In this document: positions 19,297 to 28,353 of the stretch, piece after piece
Layout of the letters: every line of letters begins with the position of its first letter
How positions within the stretch are numbered: the first letter of the stretch is position 1
From: Actinomycetales bacterium
Lineage (GTDB): Bacteria; Actinomycetota; Actinomycetes; Actinomycetales; Microbacteriaceae
Assembly (NCBI GenBank): GCA_015655415.1
Contig: JAATFB010000022.1
Span: 1-64,000 of the forward strand
Reading direction: 5' to 3'
Length of the DNA: 64,000 nt
Position numbers and translations under genes: made by a program
Notes under the pieces: generated by a model
Told to the model about the DNA's origin: nothing
Seen by the model: only the letters and a program-made list of their open reading frames with translations
Databases searched by the model: none

Positions 19297-20787
19297 TCAG
19301 GCGCTCGCCCGTTCCCGCCGGACCCGCTCCAGCTTGGACTTGTCCTCCAGCTCCAGCCCGGTCACCTCGGGCAGGGCGGCGAGCACGAACCAGAACGACA
19401 GCGCCGCGAAGAGGGCGAAGCCCGCGTACACCCAGCCGAGTCCCACCGCCTGGCTGAGGACGGGGAAGAGCAGGGTGACCAGGAAGTTGAAGATCCAGTT
19501 GAAGGCCGCCGCGATGCCCAGGCCGAGCCCGCGGATCTTGTTCGGGAAGACCTCGCCGAGCACCACCCACATGACCGGGCCCCAAGTGGCGGCGAAGAAG
19601 ATCACGAAGAGGTTGGCCCCGATGAGCGCGATCACGCCCCACGGGTTGGGCAGGGTCACCGAGCCGTGCGCGGTGTGCGCCTGCGAGAACGAGATCGCCG
19701 CGAGCACGAGGCCGACGAACATCCCGGCCGATCCCCACAGGAGCAGCGCCTTCCGCCCGACACGGTCGACGAAGAGGATCGCCACGAACGTGAGGACCAC
19801 GTTGATCACCGAGGTGATCACCGAGGTCACGAAGGAGTCGCTGGCGCTGAAGCCGACCGACTTCCAGAGTGTGGTCGAGTAGTAGAAGATCGCGTTGATG
19901 CCCACCAGCTGCTGGAAGGCGGCCATGCCCAGGCCCACCCACAGGATCGGCTGCAGTCCTAGTGCCGTGCCGCGCAGGTCGCGGTAGCGCGCGCGGCGTT
20001 CGTTCTCGAGACTGTCCTCGATCTCGTCCATGCGGCGGTCGATGTCGATGGCGCCGGTGACATCGCGCACGACCTCACGTGCGTCATCCCGCCGTCCGCT
20101 GCGCAGCAGGTATTGCGGCGACTCCGGGATCGACAGCGACAGGATGCCGTACACCAGCGCGGGAACGACGCCGACCAGAAGCATCCAGCGCCAGGCGGGA
20201 AGCCCGAACCAGAGCTCCCGCATGGCGTCGCCCTTCGAGCCGGCGAGGGCCGCGTCGGAGAGCAGTGCGAGGAAGATGCCCAGCGTGATCGCCAGCTGCT
20301 GCAGCGAGCTCAGGCCTCCGCGCAGCTTGGCCGGCGCGATCTCGCCGATGTACGCGGGGGCGATCACGGAGGCGATGCCGATGGCGAGTCCGCCGATGAA
20401 CCGCCATGACATCAGGAACCAGTCGGCGAAGGCGAGACCGGATGCCACCGAGCTGGCGACGAAGAGGATCGCCGCCAGCAGCATGACGGCCTTGCGCCCC
20501 CACACATCGGCGAGCTGGCCGGCGAACCAGGCGCCCACCGCACAGCCGATCAAGGTGATCGCCACGGTGAAGCCGATCGCAGCCGAACCGAGGTGGAAGG
20601 TGTCCTGGATCGAGTCGACCGCCCCGTTGATCACCGACGTGTCGAACCCGAAAAGCAGGCCGCCCAGGGCCGCCGAGATCGTCACGCCGAGCACCTTGCC
20701 GCGGTGCGCGGTGCCCATGGCCGACTTCTCGCCACCCCTTGGGTTGTGGCCTGCTTCGTCGCGTCCGTTCGACCGCGTGTCGGACAT
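19297..20787 (-). CDS. MFS sugar porter (sugar:H+ symporter family)
   Basis: A 12-helix major facilitator superfamily transporter of 496 residues, of the XylE/GalP/GLUT type. Signatures: GGLLFGFDTSVINGAVDSI at helix 1, GQLADVWGRKAVMLLAA (GRR-like loop 2-3), SLSIPESPQYLLRSGRRDDA after helix 6, QQLVGINAIFYYSTTLW at helix 7, VDRVGRKALLLWG and PNKIRGLGLGIAAAFNWIFNF. The start at ATG 20785-20787 (MSDTRSNG) is preferred; the track extends it to 21132 into repeat sequence. The substrate is probably a mono-saccharide or polyol but is not decided by sequence. Confidence 0.9.
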   Translation of the reverse strand: MSDTRSNGRDEAGHNPRGGEKSAMGTAHRGKVLGVTISAALGGLLFGFDTSVINGAVDSIQDTFHLGSAAIGFTVAITLIGCAVGAWFAGQLADVWGRKAVMLLAAILFVASSVASGLAFADWFLMSWRFIGGLAIGIASVIAPAYIGEIAPAKLRGGLSSLQQLAITLGIFLALLSDAALAGSKGDAMRELWFGLPAWRWMLLVGVVPALVYGILSLSIPESPQYLLRSGRRDDAREVVRDVTGAIDIDRRMDEIEDSLENERRARYRDLRGTALGLQPILWVGLGMAAFQQLVGINAIFYYSTTLWKSVGFSASDSFVTSVITSVINVVLTFVAILFVDRVGRKALLLWGSAGMFVGLVLAAISFSQAHTAHGSVTLPNPWGVIALIGANLFVIFFAATWGPVMWVVLGEVFPNKIRGLGLGIAAAFNWIFNFLVTLLFPVLSQAVGLGWVYAGFALFAALSFWFVLAALPEVTGLELEDKSKLERVRRERASA

Positions 20788-20953
20788 CGAGATCGCCCCC
20801 CTCGCCTCTGCACAGCACGCTAACACCACGACGCCCCAGCGATGCAGGCGCTTGACAGGACGGCCGCCGCGACGCACGCCCACGCCATCCTCGGCGGTAC
20901 ACCGGCCCGATCGCCCCTGCCAGAACCCACGGTCCTCCGTCCGGCGGCCGGTA

Positions 20954-21027
20954 CTTCCCGTCCCACCACCGTGGCTTCCCGTCCCACGATCGGGGCTTCC
21001 CGTCCCACCCCGGTCTTCCCGTCCCAC
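20954..21027. repeat. Four tandem copies of CTTCCCGTCCCAC (19-21 bp period)
   Basis: The 13-mer CTTCCCGTCCCAC begins at 20954, 20975, 20996 and 21015, separated by variable 6-8 bp. It lies in the 317-bp gap between the MFS gene start (20787) and the divergent M23 peptidase start (21105), within 60-160 bp of both. The copies could be protein-binding sites or simple tandem duplications. The rest of the gap is GC-rich with no convincing gene. Confidence 0.7.
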
Positions 21028-21104
21028 GCCCGAGTCCGAGGCCGCCCCTCCACATTCGGCTCCCTGCCCTCCGCGGCGGCGGCCTCGGACGCCAGGCTCG
21101 AGGC

Positions 21105-21719
21105 ATGCCGTCGCCGCGATCCCCCTCCGCAACCCGAGCAGTCGGTGCCGTCGCGGCGGCGGCGCTCGCTCTCGCGCTCTCCGGTGCGCCCCATGCGGCC
21201 AATGCGAGCGGTCGCCCTGGATCCGGCACCCATCAACGCCACGATGCCCACGACGATGGCCGAAGGGCCGAGCGGGCGCATCTCCGATCCGACCGGCCCT
21301 CGGCCGAAGACGACGGCTGGTCTTGGCCGGTCGAGGGCGCGCGGGTCGTCGTGCGCGGCTTCGAGGCGCCGTCCACCCGATACTCCGCCGGCCACAGGGG
21401 CATCGACGTGCCCGCCGCCCCGGGCACGTCGGTGCTCGCCCCGCAGGACGGCGTCGTCCGGTTCGCCGGGGTCGTCGTCGATCGTGCGACGATCACGATC
21501 GAGACGACGCAGGGCGTCCTGATCAGCATGGAGCCCGTCGCGAGCCCGCTCGTCCGGGGCGACCCCGCGCACAAGGGAGGCCAGGTCGGCGCGGTGGCCG
21601 CCGGCGGGCACTGCGACCGCGGATGTCTGCACCTCGGCGTGCGCGTCCACGGCGACTACGTGTCGCCGCTTCGGTTCTTCGGCGGTGTCCGGCGCGCCGT
21701 GCTGTTGCCGATCCGCTGA
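21105..21719 (+). CDS. M23-family (LytM) cell-wall metallopeptidase-like protein
   Basis: Secreted peptidoglycan peptidase-like protein of 204 residues. The N-terminus is a signal peptide (RAVGAVAAAALALALSGAPHAANA). The M23 fold is seen from about residue 75: GWSWPVEGARVVVRGFEAP, the zinc motif HRGIDVPAAPGTSVLAP (HxxxD), and the C-terminal HCDRGCLHLGVRVHGDY. The usual H-x-H is represented by C-L-H, the form normally found in the actinobacterial gene near rpsB, so full catalytic capacity is likely but unproved. It lies between rpsB/MFS and xerC, a conserved location. Confidence 0.85.
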   Translation: MPSPRSPSATRAVGAVAAAALALALSGAPHAANASGRPGSGTHQRHDAHDDGRRAERAHLRSDRPSAEDDGWSWPVEGARVVVRGFEAPSTRYSAGHRGIDVPAAPGTSVLAPQDGVVRFAGVVVDRATITIETTQGVLISMEPVASPLVRGDPAHKGGQVGAVAAGGHCDRGCLHLGVRVHGDYVSPLRFFGGVRRAVLLPIR

Positions 21720-21970
21720 CGGCCGACGCGGGCGTCAGCGGTGACAGGTGCCGCCGCGACCGCCAGCACCTCGATCGGGACCGCTTCCCATCCCTCACGC
21801 GGATGCGTTCCCATCCCTCGTCCCTCGCGCGGACACGCACGGAGACCGGCCGGTGGGTGCGCGCGCCCGGAGCCGGCACGCGCACGAGCGCTGTGGTCGG
21901 GCATGCGAGTGCGCACCGTGGTCGGACAGTGGTCGGGCAGCAATCGAGCAGCGGGTGCGCGCAGCGATGG

Positions 21971-22900
21971 TCAGGCGCGTGGGTGCGCGCGCCGATAGGT
22001 CTCCTTGAGCCGTTCGGCGGAGACGTGGGTGTAGATCTGGGTGGTCCCCAGGCTGGCGTGTCCCAGAAGCTCCTGCACCGCTCTGAGGTCGGCACCACCG
22101 TCCAGCAGATGTGTCGCGGCGGAATGCCGCAGCGTGTGAGGCCCGGACGGCCCGGAACCGGGCAGTTCGCCCAGCAGCGCGGAGACCAGGCGGTAGACGG
22201 TGCGAGTGTTCAGTCGCCGGCCCCGCGCGCCGAGGAACAACGCCCTGGAGTCCTCCTGCGCTCCGGCGCTCCCGTCGTGTCGCGCCGCGAGTTCCGGACG
22301 TGCCGTTCTGAGGTAGTCGACGAGAGCGTTCAGCGCCGGAACGCCGAACGGCACGACGCGCTCCTTCGAGCCCTTCCCCATGACGCGGACGGTGAGCCGA
22401 TCGAGGTCAACGTCGTCCGCGTCGATGCCGACGAGCTCCGACACCCGGAGGCCGGACGCGTAGAGCAGCTCGACGACCGCGTGATCGCGCATCGCGATGG
22501 GATCTCCACCGCGCGCGCGGACGGCCAGCCCCTCGAGCAACGCGGAGGCCTGATCCCGACTGACCACTCGCGGCAGACGGCGATCCGCCTTCGGTGCCCT
22601 CAGCCGGCGCCCGGCGTCCGCCGGAGCCGCCCCGATGCGCTCCAGCCAACCGGTGAGGCCTCGTGCCGCAGCTGCCCTGCGGGCGATCGACGCCCTGGCG
22701 AGTCCCTGCTGCTGGGCGTGCCAGAGCCAATCCCTGAGGAGGGCGAGGGTCGCCTGAGCGGGGTCGGCGGCGCCCGCCCCCTCGGCGAAGTCGGCGAGCG
22801 AGCGCAGATCGGCGCCATACGCCCGCACCGTTGCCGGCGAGTAGCCTCGCTCGGCGCGCAGGTGGGACTCGAACAGTGCGATCGCCTCGTCCCAAGACAT
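21971..22900 (-). CDS. xerC: Tyrosine recombinase XerC
   Basis: Chromosome-dimer resolution recombinase acting at dif. The 309-residue protein has the N-terminal SAM-like DNA-binding domain (LFESHLRAERGYSPATVRAYGADL) and a catalytic domain with all expected residues: Arg in LLYASGLRVSELVG, Lys in GKGSKERVVP, HTLRH, LGHASLGTTQIYTHV with the nucleophilic Tyr. It is a housekeeping gene in the dprA-xerC order and should not be taken as the integrase of the nearby island. The 154-bp gap to dprA holds nothing I can identify. The 251 bp downstream (21720-21970) contain short imperfect repeats (TTCCCATCCCTC twice; GTGCGCGCG) but no gene. Confidence 0.93.
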   Translation of the reverse strand: MSWDEAIALFESHLRAERGYSPATVRAYGADLRSLADFAEGAGAADPAQATLALLRDWLWHAQQQGLARASIARRAAAARGLTGWLERIGAAPADAGRRLRAPKADRRLPRVVSRDQASALLEGLAVRARGGDPIAMRDHAVVELLYASGLRVSELVGIDADDVDLDRLTVRVMGKGSKERVVPFGVPALNALVDYLRTARPELAARHDGSAGAQEDSRALFLGARGRRLNTRTVYRLVSALLGELPGSGPSGPHTLRHSAATHLLDGGADLRAVQELLGHASLGTTQIYTHVSAERLKETYRRAHPRA

Positions 22901-23054
22901 GACTCCAGCTTGTCCTGAATGGGGCGGAAGGGTGACCCGACACCCTGGCGGTTCTCACGGGACATGCCGTGGGCCGTCCCGTGGACGGTCGATCCCGTGG
23001 CCGGCGGCGCAGAACGCGTCACGCCGGCCTTCGGGAGAGCGCGGGCGGGACGAG

Positions 23055-24326
23055 TCATGCCGAGCGGGCTGCGGATTCTGCGCCACGGCGTGGCACCGCC
23101 TGCCAGCCGGCGGCGTCGCCCCGTGCCCTGCCCTCGACCTCAAGGGCGGCGAGCACCGCCAGCACACTGCGCAGCGACAGCCCGGCCCGCGACGCGATAT
23201 CGGCGGGCGTGCGCGGTGCACGCGTGCTCAGGGCGTCCAGCACCCGCACCGTTTCCGCGCCGTCACGTGCCGTGGGCGCGTGTTCGTCGGCCGACTCCGA
23301 CGCCCCGCCCCAGGGTCTCACGAGCTCGGCGGCCTCTGCCGCGTTCGTGACGCAGACGGCGTCGTATTCGCGCAGCAGCCGGTGGCACCCCGCCGACGTC
23401 GGTGAGGTCACCGGTCCCGGAACGGCCCCGAGCGGTCGGCCGAGAGCCGCGGCGTGGCCCGCGGTGTTGAGGGAACCGGATCGTGCGCCCGCCTCGACGA
23501 CGACGGTCGCGGCGCTGCAGGCGGCGATAAGCCTGTTACGTTGCAGAAACCGCCATCGTGTGGGTGCGGCACCGCACGGGAGCTCGGAGACGACGAGGCC
23601 ACGATCGCTCACCCGGTGCAACAGCTCGTCGTGACCGGCAGGGTAGAACCTGTCGACGCCGCCGGCGAGAAAGGCGACGGTCAGGCCGCCCGACGCCAGG
23701 GCGGCGCGATGAGCCATGCCGTCGATCCCGTACGCGGCACCCGAGACGACCGCGAGTTCCAGTCCCACGAGACCCGCGGAGACCTCGCCCGTCACGTGCT
23801 CCCCGTATCCGGTCGCCGCCCGCGCGCCGACCAGCGCGATGCCGGCGGAGCCGGCGCGGAGCCGCTCGGGATCGCCACGGGCCCAGAGCGTGATCGGCGC
23901 GTGGTCGCCCAGATCGTCGGTGCCCGACGGCCACGGGAGATCCGGCTCGCGCTCGGACGGCGGCACCAGCAGCCGGGCCGCCACGCGTGCCGCCAGCAGC
24001 AACGCACGCTCCACCTCGCCGGACCTCAGCCGTGGACGCCAGCGTTCCATCGCGGCCGTCAACTCCTCCTCGGGCAGGCCGGTGCCGGCCCCCTGGGCGT
24101 CCTGCGCCCCGGAACGGTCCCCGTCGCGGAGCACGAGGCGCAGCGCGTCCGCGGCCCCTCGCTCGGCGACGAGGCGGCCTGCGGTGGCATCGCCGGGCTC
24201 AACCAGGACCGACCACGCCGCACGGGCGAACCGGTCCGCGATCGCGCTATCATCCAGCTCGCCAGAGGGGCTGACCGTCTCCACGAGTCCCCTGACGTGC
24301 CTCTCGTCGAGTCCGAAGACCGTCAT
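23055..24326 (-). CDS. dprA: DNA-processing protein DprA (Smf)
   Basis: Loads RecA on incoming single-stranded DNA during transformation. The 423-residue product starts MTVFGLDERHVRGLVETVSP; the N-terminal helical region is followed by a Rossmann-like core with IALVGARAATGYGEHVT, VVSGAAYGIDGMAHRAAL, FLAGGVDRFYPAGHDELL and FLQRNRLIAACSAATVVVEAG, and a C-terminal winged-helix (TPADIASRAGLSLRSVLAVLAAL). The start at 24324-24326 lies 2 bp after the comM stop. It remains downstream of the truncated comM half; if comM supplied its promoter, the island insertion may have altered its expression. Confidence 0.92.
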   Translation of the reverse strand: MTVFGLDERHVRGLVETVSPSGELDDSAIADRFARAAWSVLVEPGDATAGRLVAERGAADALRLVLRDGDRSGAQDAQGAGTGLPEEELTAAMERWRPRLRSGEVERALLLAARVAARLLVPPSEREPDLPWPSGTDDLGDHAPITLWARGDPERLRAGSAGIALVGARAATGYGEHVTGEVSAGLVGLELAVVSGAAYGIDGMAHRAALASGGLTVAFLAGGVDRFYPAGHDELLHRVSDRGLVVSELPCGAAPTRWRFLQRNRLIAACSAATVVVEAGARSGSLNTAGHAAALGRPLGAVPGPVTSPTSAGCHRLLREYDAVCVTNAAEAAELVRPWGGASESADEHAPTARDGAETVRVLDALSTRAPRTPADIASRAGLSLRSVLAVLAALEVEGRARGDAAGWQAVPRRGAESAARSA

Positions 24327-24328
24327 GC

Positions 24329-24970
24329 TCACACCCCTCTCCTGAGATAGAGGGCGGCACCAAGCTGCTCGGCGCTGGGACGATCGTCGCCCGCGACGTC
24401 GGCGATCGTCCATGCCAGCCGGAGCGAGCGGTCGTATCCGCGCATCGTGAGGGCTCCGCGTTCCAATGCGCGGTCGAGCACCGCCGTGCTTCCGCGCGGG
24501 AGGCCTCTGGCCTGCTCGCGGAGCCAGGGGCCGGGCAGCTGCGCGTTGATGCGCCAGGGCGTGCCGCAGAGCCGCCGCGCGGCGACCTGACGCGCCCGGA
24601 CGACGATCGCGCGCGCCTCCGCGGTGCTGGTGCGAGCCGCTGTGGCTCCGATGGCCAGCTGTGCGGGCGTGATCCGCCGCACCGACAGCCTGATGTCGAT
24701 CCTGTCCAGCAGGGGGCCGGATATCTTCGCCAGGTACCGACGACGCACGGACGGGGCGCACGTGCACTCCGCGTCGAGCACGCCGTACTGCCCGCACGGG
24801 CACGGGTTGGCGGCCATGATCAGCTGGAACCTGCCGGGAAAGGTCGCACTCGCATTCGCGCGATGGATGCGGATCTCACCCGACTCCAGAGGCTGTCGCA
24901 ACACGTCGAGGACCGCCGAGGGGAACTCGGGCGCCTCCTCAAGGAAAAGCACACCAAGAGCCGGGCTCAC
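24329..24970 (-). pseudogene. comM: comM (yifB) C-terminal part, separated by the integrative element
   Basis: The Mg-chelatase-like AAA+ branch-migration helicase ComM is split. This part runs from the Walker B region (LFLEEAPEFPSAVLDVLRQP) to the natural stop, with the AANPCPCGQYG zinc-like motif, LDRIDIRLSVRR and the C-terminal YDRSLRLAWTIADVAGDDRP. The first codons upstream of about 24937 come from the element; they restore GVLFLEEAP and even supply a GTG start (24968-24970), so a fragment could be translated. It lacks Walker A and so cannot be an active ATPase alone. The other half is 12.7 kb away at 37621-38568. Confidence 0.9.
24918..24960. other. Left attachment-site hybrid (attL-like) in comM
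   Basis: The comM side reads GAACTCGGGC, then the shared core GCCTC at 24933-24937, then element sequence CTCAAGGAAAAGCACACC. Joining the comM side here to the comM side at the right end (core 37642-37646, then GTCCAGGAACAGCACGCC) restores codons for VLFLDEAPEF, the expected ComM Walker B. The core is minimal, as for serine integrases. The element arm resembles the replaced comM sequence at 14 of 18 positions. Confidence 0.8.
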
Positions 24971-25235
24971 TCCCTACCTTTCACGGCCTCCGAGCCGTCT
25001 GGGACCCCAGATCAGGCCCGCATCTCTGCCAGTTCGCTGGCTCCGAAATCGTGTCTGGAAAGAACTTCCTTGCATTGGTCCAGTGCCCCGGATCGCACCA
25101 CGACCCTTGGAAGAGACCGAAACGCCCGACCGGGCTGCCGCTCTCGACCAGGCGACTAGACCTCGGGCCGGCGATCGTCAGGGAGCCCTGTGGACAACTT
25201 CTGCAGCGATTTCCCGATGAGGAGATACTCGTGCG

Positions 25236-25457
25236 ATGGACCTCGATGATGACTTCGACCCAATGGAACCTTTGTTGCACGCCGCGGCCGGACCTATCAC
25301 GATCCGCGGCGATGTCATTCGTTGGCTTGAAGAATCTAGCTCCTGGCCGGACCTGATGGACGGCGCGGAGAACGTCGTACCTGAAGCGCCGTCGGGTCGG
25401 AGTCACCACGACAATGTGTTCGATCTCGATACCTACCGGCGACGCCGTCCGAGCTGA
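25236..25457 (+). CDS. Small acidic hypothetical protein at island left end
   Basis: Possible 73-residue protein (MDLDDDFDPMEPLLHAA... ending DTYRRRRPS) with an acidic N-terminus and a basic tail. GAGGAG lies 11 bp before the ATG. It is the only plausible ORF between the left attachment site and the helicase stop; the opposite-strand 142-residue ORF (24981-25409) looks like a shadow. The 265 bp from 24971 to 25235 show no other gene. I do not recognise a family; existence is uncertain. Confidence 0.4.
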   Translation: MDLDDDFDPMEPLLHAAAGPITIRGDVIRWLEESSSWPDLMDGAENVVPEAPSGRSHHDNVFDLDTYRRRRPS

Positions 25458-25478
25458 TTGCCGGGCCTGAACGATTCG

Positions 25479-28187
25479 TCAGCTACTTGCGATTGGTGCG
25501 AGAGCGCGGCGCCTCGACAGGAGCGCGACATCCTTTGAGATGACGTGGCGTTGGAGGTGAGCGAGAACGGCCTGCTGGGTCTCCGGAGTCCAGAAGATCT
25601 GGAGGCGTTCTCGAGCTCTTGTGACCGCGGTGTAGAAAATGGCGTGCGAGATGTCCTCTTCGTTGGCGTCGGTGATCACGATCTTGACCGAGTCGTACTC
25701 GAGGCCCTGTGCCTTGTGAATCGACACGGCGTATGCGATCTGGAATGGCACGTTCGTGTTGAGCGAGTCGTCGTCGGCGTCACTCGTGTCACGCTCGTAG
25801 ACGTTGAATCGGACTGTTGCGTCTCCGAGCCATTCAAGCTCTTCGCCATCTACGTCGAACGCACTGATGGTGCGGTCGAGTTCGACGTCGAACTGCACCC
25901 GGTCGGGATATGGCTGGATCCCGACGATCTTGCCTTTCAGGTTGTTGTAGATGACCCGCCCGAATCGTTCGGTCTCGTTGAAGAGGATGGGGTCGCCCAC
26001 TTTGTAGGTCGTGACGCCCCAGGTGATGCCATCCCCGGGGTTGCTGCTTTGAAGGAATCGGTTGATGTTGTTGATGCCGTAGAGGCCGTCATAGTTCAGG
26101 CAGAGGATGATCTCGTCCTCGCGTTGCGGCTCGAACAGCGACTCGTCGAGTGTTGTGGAGTAGCCGTTGTGTGCGATGACCTCGGCGATGTCGTCCTCGA
26201 GGTTGCGCACTTTGTCCCAGAACGCGAGGAGTGCCTGGTTCTTCGTGCGAAATGGTGTGGTGAGTTCGAACACCGAGTCCTTCGGGATGAAGGAGCGGAT
26301 TGCGTTGAACCAGTTGCCGAACTGGATCGACTCGATCTGGTAGACATCGCCGACGAGCACGAGCAGTTTGAATGAGGTCTTGTCCAGCACCTTGATGAGG
26401 TCGGCGTTGCTGACCGTGCTGCACTCGTCGATGACCAATAGGTCGTATTCCGGGTCTGTGGCCATGCGGTAGATCTGGCTGCTGATCGTTCGAAAGGTGG
26501 AGTCCTGGGCGGTGACTCGACGCTTGAGGTTGTCGACTGCCGGGTTGGTGTGTGCCAGGAAGAGCTTTTGCTTGTCGTTGAAGTAGCTGGCGATGTGGTT
26601 GACCATGGTCGACTTGCCCGTGCCGGCCGCACCGTAGATCAGGGCGATGCGGGACTGGTCGAAGAGACTCTTCAGCGCGTCGCGCTTGGCGTCGTCGTCG
26701 ATGCCGCGGGGCACCTCGTCCAGCCACCGCTGGACGGCCGTGGAGTATCCGTCGATGCCAGACGACGCGGATTCCTGCAGCTTTTCGATGATCGTGACGG
26801 TGTCATTTTCGTAGCCGCGGATGAAGACGTGGCCCATGTCCTTTTCAAGGCCCCGCCAGGCTCTGTGTTTGTAGTAGAGCGCCGCGTTGTAGGTAGCAAT
26901 CAGCTGATCGAGGTCGCCCAGCTCCTCGAGGTCCTCTACGGGCGTGTAGAGGATGCCGTGGCTCTCGACGTTGTTCTTCACACGCCGGGCGAGCAGCTCA
27001 TGGGCGCGCCCCGTCACGTCGAGGCTCTCGACCAGGTCCCAGTACCTGGGATTGTGAGCTCGGAGCGACGTGCAGAACGGCATGGTGTCGAACGGGATGC
27101 ACCCGTAGTCCAGCCTCAGGTTGGAGAGACGCTCACACCCGTCTCGGTTGTACTGCGGCTTGAGGAACTGGTTGTGCATCGCCAGCATGAGGTAGCGAAT
27201 GACGTTGTATCCCGGAGCCTTCCTCCGGATGATCTGACGCGCCTGATCCAACGCAGGAAAGATCTGGGGCCTAGTGACTCTGGCCGTCCCGGCTTCCCGC
27301 ACTTCGGCATATCGTTCGTCCGACATTTCCATCAGATCGAGCAGGCTGCCCCCGCTCGTGGTGAGTCCCTGCATGACATATCGATACTCGGGGGTTCCGG
27401 TTCGCACGTCGGTGGACAAGCCGAAGAGGCGAGCGAAGTTGTCGAACTCACAGGGGCGAACGGAGACCTCCCAGTCCCGAACGATGGTGATCGGCATACT
27501 GCGCCCGAGCACGTTGATCGAGTCGCCCTGCAGCGTCAGCATTGCCGCGTACTTGTCGGTGAGGTCGATGTCGGTGAAGCCGATGATGCGATCGAACTTG
27601 CTGACCTTGTTGACTGCGCGGTAGAAGGTGACCTCGTAGTAAATCCGGCCGCCGACGAAGAACGGCCGCGTCTTGTGGATGTAGTACCGCCGACCTCCTC
27701 CCTCTTGTGAGGCCAGTCGGCCCGTCGCTTGTATCCGCTCGGCGATCTTCTCGTGATATTCGCGGAGCGACGGGTCGAGGTCGATCGGGAAGGACTCCAG
27801 GTTGGCGAGCACGTCGATTCCGCATACATCGCGAAGTAGCGTGCGCACACGCAGGAAGTATTCGTAGTACTTCAGCATCAGACGTTCTGAGGCGTCGCCG
27901 TCCATGGTGTAATGCGAGGCACTGATCTGAATGAGCCTGTGGAACCGGTGCAGAAAGTTGATCTGCTTGTTGGCGGAGCCGACCCAAGCCAAGGCAGGTT
28001 TCGTCGCCTCGTAGGTGAACTCGATCGCTCCATCAGCGCTTTGAAGGCGAACCGCGACCGCCTCGATCAGGTTGCGTGCCTGCGAGAGGAGGTTTTGCGA
28101 CAAGAGCGCGCGGTCGTCCCCCAGCGCGGCAATGTTGTCACAGATCGCCTGATCGGAATTCCGTATCTGCTCATCGACGGTGGGCAC
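25479..28187 (-). CDS. SF1 DNA/RNA helicase with a large unassigned N-terminal region
   Basis: The 902-residue product has a GTG start with GGTGGAG upstream. Residues about 510-890 form a superfamily 1 helicase: IALIYGAAGTGKSTMVNHI (Walker A), LLVIDECSTVSNADLIKVL (Walker B), LVLVGDVYQIESIQFGNW (motif III), ELTTPFRTKN (motif IV), IAYAVSIHKAQGLEYDSVKI (motif V) and FYTAVTRARERLQIFW (motif VI). Motifs V and VI are closest to the RecD/UvrD-like UvrD_C_2 type. The first 500 residues, with RRYYIHKTRPFFVGGRIYYEV and MPITIVRDWEVSVRPCEFDN, are not a domain I can name. It is divergent from the 242-residue gene across 166 bp. A role in phage defence is inference from its neighbours. Confidence 0.85.
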   Translation of the reverse strand: MPTVDEQIRNSDQAICDNIAALGDDRALLSQNLLSQARNLIEAVAVRLQSADGAIEFTYEATKPALAWVGSANKQINFLHRFHRLIQISASHYTMDGDASERLMLKYYEYFLRVRTLLRDVCGIDVLANLESFPIDLDPSLREYHEKIAERIQATGRLASQEGGGRRYYIHKTRPFFVGGRIYYEVTFYRAVNKVSKFDRIIGFTDIDLTDKYAAMLTLQGDSINVLGRSMPITIVRDWEVSVRPCEFDNFARLFGLSTDVRTGTPEYRYVMQGLTTSGGSLLDLMEMSDERYAEVREAGTARVTRPQIFPALDQARQIIRRKAPGYNVIRYLMLAMHNQFLKPQYNRDGCERLSNLRLDYGCIPFDTMPFCTSLRAHNPRYWDLVESLDVTGRAHELLARRVKNNVESHGILYTPVEDLEELGDLDQLIATYNAALYYKHRAWRGLEKDMGHVFIRGYENDTVTIIEKLQESASSGIDGYSTAVQRWLDEVPRGIDDDAKRDALKSLFDQSRIALIYGAAGTGKSTMVNHIASYFNDKQKLFLAHTNPAVDNLKRRVTAQDSTFRTISSQIYRMATDPEYDLLVIDECSTVSNADLIKVLDKTSFKLLVLVGDVYQIESIQFGNWFNAIRSFIPKDSVFELTTPFRTKNQALLAFWDKVRNLEDDIAEVIAHNGYSTTLDESLFEPQREDEIILCLNYDGLYGINNINRFLQSSNPGDGITWGVTTYKVGDPILFNETERFGRVIYNNLKGKIVGIQPYPDRVQFDVELDRTISAFDVDGEELEWLGDATVRFNVYERDTSDADDDSLNTNVPFQIAYAVSIHKAQGLEYDSVKIVITDANEEDISHAIFYTAVTRARERLQIFWTPETQQAVLAHLQRHVISKDVALLSRRRALAPIASS

Positions 28188-28353
28188 GTGGGCTCCACCC
28201 GTCAGAACACGACCACCTATCAGGACATGAGCAGCATCTCTCGACGCCTGACACGCTCCATTTCATAACTGCATTCTGCCGCTCACTAGTCACTGTCGGA
28301 GGCTTCTGGGATCGTTGCTGCGAGTCGCCCCACCACGACAAAAGGAGCTCGGC

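Noticed and set aside
21971-22900. XerC as the integrase of the nearby island
   Set aside because: It is in its normal housekeeping place beside dprA, outside the element; the element has its own serine recombinase.
20030-22918. Plus-strand 962-residue ORF
   Set aside because: It is antisense to the MFS porter and xerC and contains the repeat array. No protein family is visible.
24981-25409. 142-residue minus-strand ORF at the left end of the island
   Set aside because: No ribosome site or recognisable domain. The 73-residue plus-strand ORF is a better candidate, though still weak.
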